Of a stretch of DNA of 64,000 nt, positions 8,702 through 18,956 are shown piece after piece; position 1 is the first letter of the stretch, and the number at the start of each line of letters is the position of its first letter. The stretch spans positions 1-64,000 of the forward strand of contig JAAOZI010000003.1 of the NCBI GenBank assembly GCA_011605865.1, given 5' to 3'. The notes below the pieces were generated by a model that had not been told where the DNA came from, did not search any database, and saw nothing but the letters and a program-made list of their open reading frames with translations. A program made the translations under genes and the position numbers. Origin of the DNA: Archaeoglobales archaeon. GTDB taxonomy: Archaea; Halobacteriota; Archaeoglobi; Archaeoglobales; Archaeoglobaceae.

Positions 8702-9780
8702 ACGAAACTCCTCGGAATAAGATGCTGGAGCATCATGCAGTCCACAATAACAAGGGCTGTCATCGCTTCAGCAACAGGAACGATTCGAGGAACTATGCAT
8801 GGATCGTGTCTACCCTTGACAATCAGATCTACTTCTTCCATCTTTTCTAAATCCACGCTCTTCTGAACTTTTGCAATTGAGGGTGTCGGTTTCACAGCTA
8901 TCCTCATCACTATATCCTCTCCGTTCGTTATACCACCAAGAATTCCGCCTGCATTGTTTGTTAGAAACCTTATTTTACCGTTCTTTAAAATTATCTGGTC
9001 ATTGTTTTCGCTACCCCTTAGCCTTGCAGATTCGAAACCCCTTCCAATTTCAAAACCCTTAACTGAAGGAATGCTCATGAGAGCAAAGGCAAAATATGCG
9101 CTTATTTTTCCGAAGACTGGTTCTCCTAGTCCTGGTGGAACGTTCTTTGCAACTATTTCAACAACTCCTCCGACACTGTCACCTTCTTTCATTGCCTCTA
9201 TTATCCTGTGCTTTGCAATCTCCTCCATTTCTGGATCTGGGCATCTTATATCGCTGCATTCAGCAATTTCAAATGCCCTTTCGTAATCTTCAACCCTAAA
9301 CTTTACGCCCGCAATCTCCTTTGCGTAGCCATATATCTTTATACCATATCTTGATAGAATTTGTTTGGCAACCGCCCCAGCAGCCACTCTTGCAGCAGTC
9401 TCTCTTGCAGAAGCTCTTCCGCCGCCGCGCCAGTCTCGGATCCCGAACTTTGCAAGATATGTGAAATCAGCATGTCCTGGACGTGGAATTGACTTTATCT
9501 CTTCATAGGGTTTTGAGTCGATATCTATATTTCTTATTAGCATCGAGATGGGTGTTCCCAGCGTAATTCCATTGAGGACACCGGAAAGAATCTCTACTTT
9601 ATCTTCTTCCATCCTTTTTGAAGTAAATGCTTTTCCTGGCCTCCTTCTCTCCATTTCTTTTCTTATAAACTCTTCATCTATTTTCAGACCGGCTGGACAG
9701 CCGTCGATGATACAACCAATGGCATTTCCATGACTTTCTCCCCACGTGGTAACTCTGAAAGCGTAGCCAAATGTGTTCAT
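8698..9780 (-). CDS. aroC: Chorismate synthase
   Basis: MNTFGYAFRVTTWGESHG; RPGHADFTYLAKFG; GGRASARETAARVAAGA. Confidence 0.97.
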   Translation of the reverse strand: MNTFGYAFRVTTWGESHGNAIGCIIDGCPAGLKIDEEFIRKEMERRRPGKAFTSKRMEEDKVEILSGVLNGITLGTPISMLIRNIDIDSKPYEEIKSIPRPGHADFTYLAKFGIRDWRGGGRASARETAARVAAGAVAKQILSRYGIKIYGYAKEIAGVKFRVEDYERAFEIAECSDIRCPDPEMEEIAKHRIIEAMKEGDSVGGVVEIVAKNVPPGLGEPVFGKISAYFAFALMSIPSVKGFEIGRGFESARLRGSENNDQIILKNGKIRFLTNNAGGILGGITNGEDIVMRIAVKPTPSIAKVQKSVDLEKMEEVDLIVKGRHDPCIVPRIVPVAEAMTALVIVDCMMLQHLIPRSFV

Positions 9781-9860
9781 TAACCCTTTTTGAACTCGAT
9801 ATTTTAATACCTTTCCCCAAAATGAAAAGATTGATTAGCAGAGATTGAGCTGTAGCTTCG

Positions 9861-10706
9861 ATGAAAGCAAGAGACATAATGAACCCGAGAGTTATTTATG
9901 CAACTTTGCCGAGTAACAGGCAGGCAGTTTTGCAGCTTTTTAAAGAACACGGTATTTCCGCTGTCCCAGTTTTGAAGGGAGGAAAACTCGTTGGAATCGT
10001 GACTAGAAAGGATCTTTTGAGGAAAATAGACGAAGACCAGCTGGCGCTTTTAATGACTCCCAACCCTGTAGCTGTTAGCGTCGAGGATTCGGTTCAGAAA
10101 ATTGCTACAATTTTGAGCACAACACCTTTCAGGAGACTGCCCGTGTTGGATGGCGAAAAGCTTGTCGGAATAATAACGGTGAGAGACTTGATCAAGGAAA
10201 TAGCGGAGATGAATCTGGACATCCCAGTAAAGAAGTATATTAACCCCCAAATTGTCTGCGTTTGGGAAGAGACACCTTTAAAAGTGGTTGGAGAAATAAT
10301 GAGGCTAAGCAATGCAGAGATATGTGGTGTTTTAAACGAAAATGACGAACTAGTTGGGATAGTGGATGAAAAGATAATGCTCAGCGAGGCTTTGATAGAA
10401 GATTTCTTGATGAAGTCAACTCAATCTTCTTCAAGTGATACAGATGACAAGTGGAGCTGGGATGGAATGAGAGATTTGGCTGTCAGGTATTTCGAGGTTA
10501 GCGTCGTTAAACTGCCAAAAGAACCGGTAAAGAAATTCATGAAACCCGCAGATTTTGTTTATCCGCAAACTGGAATTTCAAAGTGCGCAAAGAAGATGGT
10601 AAAGGATGACTTGGACTGCATCCCTGTGTTGGATTCATTTAATAGAGTTGCTGGAATTGTTAAGGATAAGGATCTGATCAGGGTCCTGGTTGATGTTCAG
10701 AAGTAA
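9861..10706 (+). CDS. Protein with four CBS domains
   Basis: Repeated CBS motifs (KARDIMNPRVI, GIVTRKDLL, GIITVRDLI). Confidence 0.9.
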   Translation: MKARDIMNPRVIYATLPSNRQAVLQLFKEHGISAVPVLKGGKLVGIVTRKDLLRKIDEDQLALLMTPNPVAVSVEDSVQKIATILSTTPFRRLPVLDGEKLVGIITVRDLIKEIAEMNLDIPVKKYINPQIVCVWEETPLKVVGEIMRLSNAEICGVLNENDELVGIVDEKIMLSEALIEDFLMKSTQSSSSDTDDKWSWDGMRDLAVRYFEVSVVKLPKEPVKKFMKPADFVYPQTGISKCAKKMVKDDLDCIPVLDSFNRVAGIVKDKDLIRVLVDVQK

Positions 10707-11307
10707 GGAAGAAGTTAGAGAATACGTTTGGAAGAAAATTGAGCCAATATGTCGATTTCCACCTCCATATGGAAGGATTCCGAATTTTAAAGGAGCGGAA
10801 AAAGCTTGTGAAAGGATAAGGGAGCTTGAGGAGTACTGGGAGTCGGAGTGCGTATTCTCGGCTCCGGACTCTGTTCTGCTAAGGCTTAGGGAGATAGTCC
10901 TCGAAGACGGAAAGACTCTGCTGGTGGCTTTGCCCGGAATTAAGGGCTTTGTCACTCTGAGGCAGAAGGTTAAGCCAACGATAGAGAAACTAAAAATGGC
11001 TGAAAAGGCTGATTTTGGAATTTTAAGACAAAAGGTGGGAGTTTTTGCACAGGGTTGTGTTGCAGTAGATTTGAAAGGAAACCGTATTGGAAAAGGCAGC
11101 GGTTTTGGGGACAGGGAATATGAAATATTGAAGAAGGAAAACGCTCTAAAAGAAAACGCCCTATTTGTTGTTGTTGCTCATGAAATACAAGTTTTTAGCG
11201 ATCTCGGCTATCTAATGCGAGAACATGATGTTAGGGCTGATGTTATACTCACTCCGGAAAAAATTCTTAGGATAAAGGTTAAATCTGATCAAAGGTCAGT
11301 ATCCTGA
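10693..11307 (+). CDS. 5-formyltetrahydrofolate cyclo-ligase family protein
   Basis: [26 protein letters not shown] motif. Confidence 0.75.
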   Translation: MFRSKEEVREYVWKKIEPICRFPPPYGRIPNFKGAEKACERIRELEEYWESECVFSAPDSVLLRLREIVLEDGKTLLVALPGIKGFVTLRQKVKPTIEKLKMAEKADFGILRQKVGVFAQGCVAVDLKGNRIGKGSGFGDREYEILKKENALKENALFVVVAHEIQVFSDLGYLMREHDVRADVILTPEKILRIKVKSDQRSVS

Positions 11308-12406
11308 CTGAAGTTGGTAACTTAACAACGTTACCCAATTTTACGCCTATTATGTAGCTTATATCCTTTTTGGCAGCTATATCTACAAGTCTCTGTGTTA
11401 TTATTCCATCAAAGATTATAATTGAACCCTTTATGTTGTCGTTTTTCAGCGTTTTTACAAGATCTCTAACTGGAACCTCCTTCAGAAGGTTCAAATTTTT
11501 ATCAAGGATTCTGGCAAGTAGTTTACCCTCAACTCTTTCCTTATGTGCCTTTAGAGATTCTGGGGACTCTTTGCTTTCCTTTTTGAGGACATGGAGCTGC
11601 TCTACGGGTATTTTATTCCTTAGCGCCTTCAAAATTTCTTTTAATGTTAAATCTTCAACACTTTTCCCTTCTGGTGCTCTTGCAACGTAGTCTATGTCAG
11701 CTACTTGGAGGAGTTCTTTGAGTATCAGTTCTCCTCCTCTATCCCCATCGACAAAAACCGTTACAGTCTTTTTCTTGCTCAGCTCTATTATTGTTTTCGG
11801 AATGTTTGTGCCTTCAACCGCTATTACGTTCTTTATTCCATGTCTAAGCAAGTTTATAACATCGGCTCTTCCTTCAACGACTATTATCGCATCGCTTTCA
11901 TCTACTCCAGGCCCAGCAGGTAGTTTCTCTTCTCCGTATTCTATTACCTCGTCAACTCTAAGAGATTGTTTCACAATGTCTGCAATTTTCTCAGATTCGA
12001 TTTCGGGTTCCTCAAATAGTTCTTTCAGTATCTCTACGGATCTCTCCACTATTTTTTTTCTCTTGCTAGCTCTTATATCCTCTATTTTTTTAACCCCAAT
12101 CCTTGCCGAGCAAGGTCCTACACGCTCTATCGTTTCCAGTGCAGCAGCGATTATCGCTGTTTCAACCTTGTCAAGGCTCGAGGGTATCTTTATCTCCCCA
12201 TAGCTTTTTCCGCCCCTACTCTCAACCTTTACTTCGATCCTTCCTATTCTTCCAGTTTTCTGAAGCTCTCTCAGATCCAAGTCACTCCCTAAAAGTCCTT
12301 CTGTCTGCCCAAATATTGCTCCCACGACGTCCGGACGCTCTATCACTCCATCCGCTACTATCTCAGCATGAATGAGATACTTTGTAGTATCGGGAACTTT
12401 CATCAT
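11279..12406 (-). CDS. dnaG: Archaeal DnaG primase; start placed at internal ATG ATG (track ORF extends to 12565)
   Basis: [78 protein letters not shown]. Confidence 0.93.
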   Translation of the reverse strand: MMKVPDTTKYLIHAEIVADGVIERPDVVGAIFGQTEGLLGSDLDLRELQKTGRIGRIEVKVESRGGKSYGEIKIPSSLDKVETAIIAAALETIERVGPCSARIGVKKIEDIRASKRKKIVERSVEILKELFEEPEIESEKIADIVKQSLRVDEVIEYGEEKLPAGPGVDESDAIIVVEGRADVINLLRHGIKNVIAVEGTNIPKTIIELSKKKTVTVFVDGDRGGELILKELLQVADIDYVARAPEGKSVEDLTLKEILKALRNKIPVEQLHVLKKESKESPESLKAHKERVEGKLLARILDKNLNLLKEVPVRDLVKTLKNDNIKGSIIIFDGIITQRLVDIAAKKDISYIIGVKLGNVVKLPTSVRILTFDQI

Positions 12407-12565
12407 ATAGCCTACCCCGCCCTGGAGGGCGTAATTCACGTTCGACTCCTTATCTACTTTTCCCGATGTTTCGGGTTTGTGTTCTCCGGATCCTGGCCCA
12501 GTTTTTTTGCGGTTATCCCAATCAGGCTCTTCCGGGAGTTTCATCCCACCCTTACCCCTTTCCAA
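12407..12565 (-). mobile_element. TnpB C-terminal tail / omega-RNA-like remnant in frame with dnaG
   Basis: [46 protein letters not shown] resembles the variable tail of IS605-type TnpB; hairpin CGCCC-TCCA-GGGCG (minus strand) at 12418-12431 just upstream of ATG ATG. Confidence 0.5.
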
Positions 12566-12881
12566 GAATCAATTCCAAGTGCATTATATTGAAATCTTCC
12601 TATATTTCAATGAGTCAATTTTAATTTAGTTATCTTACCCTTATTAACTTTTTCGGAAGCAAAATTATAACCGAAAACTCCCTTCATAGCGGGAATGGAA
12701 AAAAAATTAATAAATGGAAAGTCTGAAATAGAATTTCCAAAACGATTCAGCGGAATTTCTTGCGGGAAAAAGTCAGATCTGTTATCAGAAAGGCATTCAG
12801 GCCGAATAAATCAAAAGTGCTCGTCTTGAACAGAACGTCCCCACGAAAAATGCTTGAAGATTAGCTGGAGAACGTCAATTG

Positions 12882-13232
12882 TCAGGTTTTTGTCATCTCC
12901 TCGATGACTTTTATTACTTCTTTTCTCGAGAAAGGTTTCCTCAAAATATAATCAACACTCGCTTCAATAGCTTTTTCACCTTTGGAGCTCGCGTATGCAG
13001 TGATTGCAACTATTTTTGCCTTTGGATTTATCTTCTTTATCTCTTTTATTGTCTCAATTCCACCCATTATCGGCATTATAATATCCATTAAAACGATATC
13101 CGGCATTTCTTTTTTGTACAATTCTATTGCCTCTCTGCCATTAGAAGCTTCAATGACCTTGTAACCTCTTAGCATTATTTTCAGGACCTCTCGCATTGCG
13201 GTCTCATCATCCACAATCATTACACTTTTCAT
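12882..13232 (-). CDS. Stand-alone response regulator receiver (CheY-like) protein
   Basis: MIVDDE, DIVLMDIIMP, KPFSRKE; no output domain; start moved to MKSVMIVDDE. Confidence 0.88.
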   Translation of the reverse strand: MKSVMIVDDETAMREVLKIMLRGYKVIEASNGREAIELYKKEMPDIVLMDIIMPIMGGIETIKEIKKINPKAKIVAITAYASSKGEKAIEASVDYILRKPFSRKEVIKVIEEMTKT

Positions 13233-13307
13233 TATAACATCTTCTGAATTAGAAATTAAAAACCTTTCTCTTTCTCCCATAGTTAACTTTAGAAAAGCTT
13301 ATCAAGG

Positions 13308-13778
13308 ATGCTCATTGCGATTTTTATGGATCTTCAGAGTTTGCTAATTTCATCGCTTGGCATCTTAGCTATTGTATGTGCAGCTGGTTCATGGCTAACG
13401 AGAGACAACTTCTATTCAGCCCTTTACATGTCAGTTGCAATGCTTTTCGTTGCCGGAATATATGCATCCCTCAATCTCCAGCCAGCTGTCGTTCTTATAA
13501 CGCTGGTTTTCGTGGGTGCTGTTGGAATAGTTACCATTGCGGTTGCTGCAACTTATAGGGCGAAAACTTCGAGAAGAGTTAGCTTAGTCTGGACTTTGCC
13601 CGTTTTGTTTGTATTGGGAATATTGGGTTACGCCTACATCGGAAAACCAATTGTTGAGATAGAATCTGCAGGCATGGAGTTTGTGGGTGAGTATTTCTTG
13701 GCTGTAATCTTCCTGATTTCTATGATGGTTGTTGTTATGCTTTCGGCAATTCGGATTCTGAGGAGGGTTGGCCTGTGA
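13308..13778 (+). CDS. fqoJ: F420H2:quinone oxidoreductase subunit J (NuoJ-like)
   Basis: First gene of complex-I-like operon; NuoJ-type membrane protein. Confidence 0.8.
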   Translation: MLIAIFMDLQSLLISSLGILAIVCAAGSWLTRDNFYSALYMSVAMLFVAGIYASLNLQPAVVLITLVFVGAVGIVTIAVAATYRAKTSRRVSLVWTLPVLFVLGILGYAYIGKPIVEIESAGMEFVGEYFLAVIFLISMMVVVMLSAIRILRRVGL

Positions 13779-14065
13779 TAATCGCGATCGCCATTTGTTT
13801 GCTGATAATAGCGTACCTAATAGCAATATCAGCGAGAGATCTGGTCAGGCTCCTTATAAGCTTGGAACTAATGTTTTCAGCAGTTTTTCTTGCAATAATA
13901 CCTTTGTTCTCAATTTCGGCGCAGATAGCTTTTGCTGTTCTGGTTATTACAATATTCACAAGCAGCGCAGAGCTTTTAGTTCTTATAACTGCAATAGTTA
14001 TCACGGACAGGCTCAGGAAGGGTGTGGAAATTGAAAAGGCCTCCGTTGGAGGTGATACGGTTTGA
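13775..14065 (+). CDS. fqoK: F420H2:quinone oxidoreductase subunit K (NuoK-like)
   Basis: 96-aa membrane protein, LLISLELMFSAV motif, operon position. Confidence 0.85.
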   Translation: MIIAIAICLLIIAYLIAISARDLVRLLISLELMFSAVFLAIIPLFSISAQIAFAVLVITIFTSSAELLVLITAIVITDRLRKGVEIEKASVGGDTV

Positions 14066-15489
14066 CTTTTCTAGCTTTTTTGCTTATACCCCTAATTGTA
14101 ACAATTTTATCGCCCCTTTTTGAAAGGAGGGTTGCTACATGGATTTCTGCTTTGGCCTTTATTTTGCCAATGTTCTCCAGCCTTTACGGTCTTTTGACTA
14201 TGCACAGGGGCGAAGAAATCCTTTTCACACTACCGGAGCCTGTCGGCGACTTTTATCTGCTCTATGATCCGGTAAGTCACGCTTTTGGGTTTACTATTTG
14301 CCTGATATCCGCGATGGTCGCTCTTTATTCGCTACCCTACATGTCGCACAGATTTGAAGAAATGCATGCTAATGCTGAGAGGGAATTCAGAAAGTATTGG
14401 TTCCTTTACAATCTTTATGCAGTATCAATGCTCTGGCTTGTATACAGCGGAAATTTTCTCCTGCTTTACATATTTCTCGAAATCTCTCTTTTGGCCTCTT
14501 TCATGCTGATATACCTCTACGGCTATGGTAACAGGCAGTGGGTAGGAATCCTTTACTTTGTTTGGACCCATATTGCGGGGGTTCTGGCACTGTTGGGATT
14601 CTTAATCATCGCTTTTGAAAATCAAACGCTTGCAATTAATGCGATTAAAACTGTGGGCTTCATTCCTTGGCTTTTGATCTTTTTAGGTATGGTTGTGAAG
14701 CTTCCGGGTCTCGGGCCACATATATGGCTGCCTTGGGCACATGCAGAGGCTCCAACACCTGTTAGTGCATTGCTGAGTCCGCTGACTGTTGGACTCGCAG
14801 GATACGTGCTCCTAAGAGTTTATACAATTGATAGCTCTTTTATCGATACTTATAGGGATCTGATAATAGTTTATGCCTTAATCTCGAGCGTATATGCAGG
14901 TCTGTCTGTTTTCAAGCAGAGGGATTACAAGAGACTGCTGGCTTATTCGACAGTATCGCAGATGGGGTACGTTCTCATAGCTCTATGCTTGGGCTCTTAT
15001 GGATTAATAGGTCTTGTAGTTCAGTACATGAGCCATGGTTTTGGAAAGGCGATCCTCTTTATGACTGCGGGTGCTATAATTGCAACTTTCCATGGACTTA
15101 GAAGCCTTGACAAGATGAGAGGGATGCACGAGTTCATACCGACTATAGCCAACGCTGCGCTAATAGGTTTCATGACTCTGAGTGGAATAATAACGATAGG
15201 CATGTTTGCGGAATTCTACATTTTGGTAGGTCTTACGCGGATTTACGGCTTTAATGTCTATCTGATAGCTGCAGTTGTCCTCGTGTTTGTTATCTCTGGT
15301 CTATACAGCTTCTATACTATGAAGTCGATTTACTACGGTACACCCCTGAAATACGAAAAACCAAAATTCAGCAAGCTTCTTGACGTCCCACTTTATGTGA
15401 TTGCATTCTTTAGCATTGCATTCATATTTCCACCTCTTGCTCCAGCCCTTCTTGATGGGCTTAGAGCTGTTTTAGGGGTGATACCATGA
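14062..15489 (+). CDS. fqoM: F420H2:quinone oxidoreductase subunit M (NuoM-like)
   Basis: GPHIWLPWAHAEAPTPVSALLS; DYKRLLAYSTVSQMGYV. Confidence 0.9.
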   Translation: MTFLAFLLIPLIVTILSPLFERRVATWISALAFILPMFSSLYGLLTMHRGEEILFTLPEPVGDFYLLYDPVSHAFGFTICLISAMVALYSLPYMSHRFEEMHANAEREFRKYWFLYNLYAVSMLWLVYSGNFLLLYIFLEISLLASFMLIYLYGYGNRQWVGILYFVWTHIAGVLALLGFLIIAFENQTLAINAIKTVGFIPWLLIFLGMVVKLPGLGPHIWLPWAHAEAPTPVSALLSPLTVGLAGYVLLRVYTIDSSFIDTYRDLIIVYALISSVYAGLSVFKQRDYKRLLAYSTVSQMGYVLIALCLGSYGLIGLVVQYMSHGFGKAILFMTAGAIIATFHGLRSLDKMRGMHEFIPTIANAALIGFMTLSGIITIGMFAEFYILVGLTRIYGFNVYLIAAVVLVFVISGLYSFYTMKSIYYGTPLKYEKPKFSKLLDVPLYVIAFFSIAFIFPPLAPALLDGLRAVLGVIP

Positions 15490-17396
15490 TAGAAGTTTTT
15501 CTTGCAATGCTTCTATCCCCGGTTCTTTGTTCCCTACCAGTTGCGTTTGCTTGGCTTATCGATCCAAAGCCCGAATGGGCTAGGAAATTACCAATATTGG
15601 CAGTTGTAGGACTGTTTATATCCCTTATCTGCGCTCTTCAGATTCTCTTTAGTCCTGATAGGCTTGTCAAAAGCGATTGGCTTCCGGAGTTCAACATAAA
15701 CTTCGTATTCATCATCGATTATTTGAGCAAGATAATGGGCACTCTGACGGCACTGATAGCTTTTCTGATAGGCGTTTATGGCTTGGAATACATGAAGCAT
15801 GACTATCGCTTGGGCTGGTACTGGTTCTTCTTCAATCTCTTTACAGCTTCGATGCTTCTGGTTGTTTACAGCGATAATCTCCTAATGCTTCTCATAGGCT
15901 GGGAAGGCCTTGGTTTGGCTTCTTGGGGATTAATTGGCCATTGGTTCAGGGATGATGACGAACTGAGCTATGTTGGTGAAGTAGGAAGAAAAGTTGCTGG
16001 ACAAAACTATTTCTGGTCTCCGAGCACAGGCGGCTGGAGAGCAATTTCGACGATAAGAGTAGGAGACATGCCCATGTTCTTTGCAATTGCTGCGATTTAC
16101 TTCTTTACGGGAACGCTTAACATAAGTGAAATTCACTGGGAGGAATTTGCAAAGGAAGTGGGATCGTTCGGGATCTTTCTTATCCTCTTTCTTTTCATGC
16201 TAGGACCATTTACGAAGTCTGCACAGCTTCCCTTTAGCGAATGGCTTATGACAGCAATGACCGGTCCAACGACTGTCAGTGCACTCCTTCACTCAGCAAC
16301 AATGGTCGCTGCAGGTACATACCTCTTCATGCGCCTTAGCTGGTATATAGAACCATGGAATCTGCACTCGGAAGGAATTGAGGCGATTTATATCATAGTC
16401 CTGTTCCTTGGTTTAATTTCGGCTTTCTATGGTGCTTCTGTCGCCTTGGGTTGCTTGGAGAGAAAAGTGCTACTGGCAGCTTCTACTATGTCGAGTCTAG
16501 GTTTGATGTTTGCATCAACCGCTGCATGTGCATGGGTAGGAAAGATAGCAATTCTCGTCGGTTTCTGGTACTTAGTGACACATGCATTTGCTAAGGCGAC
16601 CCTGTTTCTCGTAGCGGGTCATTTGATTCACGAAACCCACGACCGCTTCTGTGTTGGTGGGAAAGAAGTCGCGAAACATCTCAAACTCGCTTTCATCGCA
16701 ACCATCGTGGCAACCCTCTTCCTCAGCGGAATTCCACCTCTAACAGCTTATTGGGTCAAATCTGCAATGGACGGAGTGATGCACAGCCTTGAACACCACT
16801 TCGGCTATCTGCCGTTGTTCCTGCTTGTTGTAACATCCGCTATATATTCAGCTTTTCTTGCGAAGTTCCTCAGCCTTAACTTCTGGAAGGGCAAGGAAGT
16901 TCACATCCACCCACACGGTGGCGGTTTAATGAGCTTGGCCTATATCGCGATGGCCTCAATGCTAATCTTGCTCCTATACATTTACCTTACAGGAGAGGGC
17001 TTTACGAAATTGCATGAATTTGCGCATTTCGTTGAAGAAGGCTTCCTCACGAGCTCGCTGATGGTTGGCATAATAGTCCTTGTTACTTATCTGCTGGCTT
17101 TGTACAAGCCGAGATTGGAGTCACCGATAGGCAAAGCTCTTGGAGATAGACTTTACATGCCATTCCTAAACGACTATATAGTCCCGAAGTTCGGCTGGTT
17201 CCTTGCAAAGATAGCAGATTACGGCAACAGATTGATAGACTTCACCTGTCATCAAGCAATCCCGTCGCTTTTCGAAGTTTACTCGCTTGGTGTTAGAAGC
17301 ATACAGAGCGGAAGCATGGAAAGATACGTTAAGATAGTGGTTGCAGTCGTTCTGATAGTATTCTTGATCTCTGCTGGGATGGGGGTGACGATATGA
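15486..17396 (+). CDS. fqoL: F420H2:quinone oxidoreductase subunit L (NuoL-like)
   Basis: GWEGLGLASWGLIGHW; SAQLPFSEWLMTAMTGPTTVSALLHSATMVAAG. Confidence 0.92.
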   Translation: MIEVFLAMLLSPVLCSLPVAFAWLIDPKPEWARKLPILAVVGLFISLICALQILFSPDRLVKSDWLPEFNINFVFIIDYLSKIMGTLTALIAFLIGVYGLEYMKHDYRLGWYWFFFNLFTASMLLVVYSDNLLMLLIGWEGLGLASWGLIGHWFRDDDELSYVGEVGRKVAGQNYFWSPSTGGWRAISTIRVGDMPMFFAIAAIYFFTGTLNISEIHWEEFAKEVGSFGIFLILFLFMLGPFTKSAQLPFSEWLMTAMTGPTTVSALLHSATMVAAGTYLFMRLSWYIEPWNLHSEGIEAIYIIVLFLGLISAFYGASVALGCLERKVLLAASTMSSLGLMFASTAACAWVGKIAILVGFWYLVTHAFAKATLFLVAGHLIHETHDRFCVGGKEVAKHLKLAFIATIVATLFLSGIPPLTAYWVKSAMDGVMHSLEHHFGYLPLFLLVVTSAIYSAFLAKFLSLNFWKGKEVHIHPHGGGLMSLAYIAMASMLILLLYIYLTGEGFTKLHEFAHFVEEGFLTSSLMVGIIVLVTYLLALYKPRLESPIGKALGDRLYMPFLNDYIVPKFGWFLAKIADYGNRLIDFTCHQAIPSLFEVYSLGVRSIQSGSMERYVKIVVAVVLIVFLISAGMGVTI

Positions 17397-18598
17397 TTAT
17401 TTTTTTAATAGCCATTCTGATTGCAGTGTTTGCTGCAGTTGTTAGCTACTGGAACCCGAAGATTTCAGCAGTCATGAGCGTTTTGGCTGTTTTGATGGCA
17501 ATACCGTACTCTCCATTTGCATCTTTAATCCTAGCAATTGCCATCCTTAACGTCGTCTCATTGCTCGCCATCAGGAGGAATCAGATTGTAGGCGTTGATT
17601 ACGCTATTATTGCGCTGATGAGTCTTGCAACAGTTTATTCATTTATCACTTCAAATCTGGCCGAGCTTCTTCTTCTGTTCGTCGTCGTCTCAACGCCGAC
17701 CTATTTGCTGGTAATGATAGGTGAGGAGAGATTAAACGTTGAAATTGGTATAAAATACGTCACATTCATGGTTCTGGCGACTGTTTTGTTTATAATTGGG
17801 GCAGTTACTCTCTATCATGCGCACTTAACTCAAGATCTGAGTTTATATGCGATTGGTTTCGTCGCCTTACTCTTGGGTCTAGCATTGGAGGTCGGAATAG
17901 CGCCGCTACATGAATGGGTTCCAGATGTTTTTGAATCTGCAAACCCCATAGCAGTTTCAGTAATTGCATCTCTTGCAAAATTCGTTCCGTTTATTGTTGC
18001 ATACAAGGTTTTGATGGCCACTGCAACTCTGGCTGCAACTCAAATTCTGCTAATCCTTGCAGTGATCTCAGCGATTTCCATGTTCATAGGCAACATTGGC
18101 GCCTTAACAGCGAAATCGGCGAGCAGAATTCTTGCATATTCCACTATAGCTAACATGGGTTACATACTCGCAACATTTGCAGCGATTACGGCTCCCAAGG
18201 AATTCGTTTACTATGCAATCGCAGGTGGCCTTTTACAGCTGTTCGTAAATGCATTTGGTAAAATAGGATTTTTCAATGCTGTGAAAGACGGTTCTTCAAG
18301 CTTCAACGCTTATCTCTTAAGCTTCTCCTTTATCGGTCTTCCGCCTCTAATGGGCTTTTGGAGCAAGTTGTTCATAATCTACGCTCTAGTGTTCTCTAAC
18401 TTCCTATGGCTGGCCATCATTCTCGTCTTGAATTCCGCGATATCCGTCCCATATTATCTCAGACTTGTAAGATTGGTTGGAACTGGCTGGAAGTTCTCAA
18501 TAACGAATACAGTCACCCTTTTCTGCGCTCTTGCGATGCTTGTAACTCTTGTTCCTCCTTCATGGTTCCTAGAACTCGTTGTGGGGGGATTTAGATGA
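17393..18598 (+). CDS. fqoN: F420H2:quinone oxidoreductase subunit N (NuoN-like)
   Basis: GIAPLHEWVPDVFESANPIAVSV; RILAYSTIANMGY. Confidence 0.88.
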   Translation: MIIFLIAILIAVFAAVVSYWNPKISAVMSVLAVLMAIPYSPFASLILAIAILNVVSLLAIRRNQIVGVDYAIIALMSLATVYSFITSNLAELLLLFVVVSTPTYLLVMIGEERLNVEIGIKYVTFMVLATVLFIIGAVTLYHAHLTQDLSLYAIGFVALLLGLALEVGIAPLHEWVPDVFESANPIAVSVIASLAKFVPFIVAYKVLMATATLAATQILLILAVISAISMFIGNIGALTAKSASRILAYSTIANMGYILATFAAITAPKEFVYYAIAGGLLQLFVNAFGKIGFFNAVKDGSSSFNAYLLSFSFIGLPPLMGFWSKLFIIYALVFSNFLWLAIILVLNSAISVPYYLRLVRLVGTGWKFSITNTVTLFCALAMLVTLVPPSWFLELVVGGFR

Positions 18599-18951
18599 TC
18601 GAAAGTGCTTTGGTTATTGCGGTGATAGTTGCTGTGGCGCTGATTACGGATTTGGCCATCTTGATTTTGATAAAGATACTGCCAAAATACAGGCCAACCG
18701 AAGTTAAGCTTCAGCGCTTCGAAGCTGGGAATATTCCAGTGGGGATTCCCAAGTGGACTTTACCTATGCAATATCTTGGCTTTGTCATAATATTCATGTG
18801 CTTCGAACCGGTGGTAGTTCTCCTCCTTCTTATTTCAGCGCTGTCCTTGCTTGAGAGCTATCTTTTAACTTTGATTGCTTTTGTTCTTCTGCTTCCGGCA
18901 CTTTATGTCGGATTCAACTACTCCCTAGAAATTGCTGGATTTAGGAGGTGA
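18595..18951 (+). CDS. fqoA: F420H2:quinone oxidoreductase subunit A (NuoA-like)
   Basis: Three-TM protein, RFEAGNIPVG motif, operon position. Confidence 0.87.
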   Translation: MIESALVIAVIVAVALITDLAILILIKILPKYRPTEVKLQRFEAGNIPVGIPKWTLPMQYLGFVIIFMCFEPVVVLLLLISALSLLESYLLTLIAFVLLLPALYVGFNYSLEIAGFRR

Positions 18952-18956
18952 TAAAG

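Noticed and set aside
8363-8866. 167-aa plus-strand ORF antisense to the polyferredoxin and aroC
   Set aside because: Antisense to two confident genes; no family motif.
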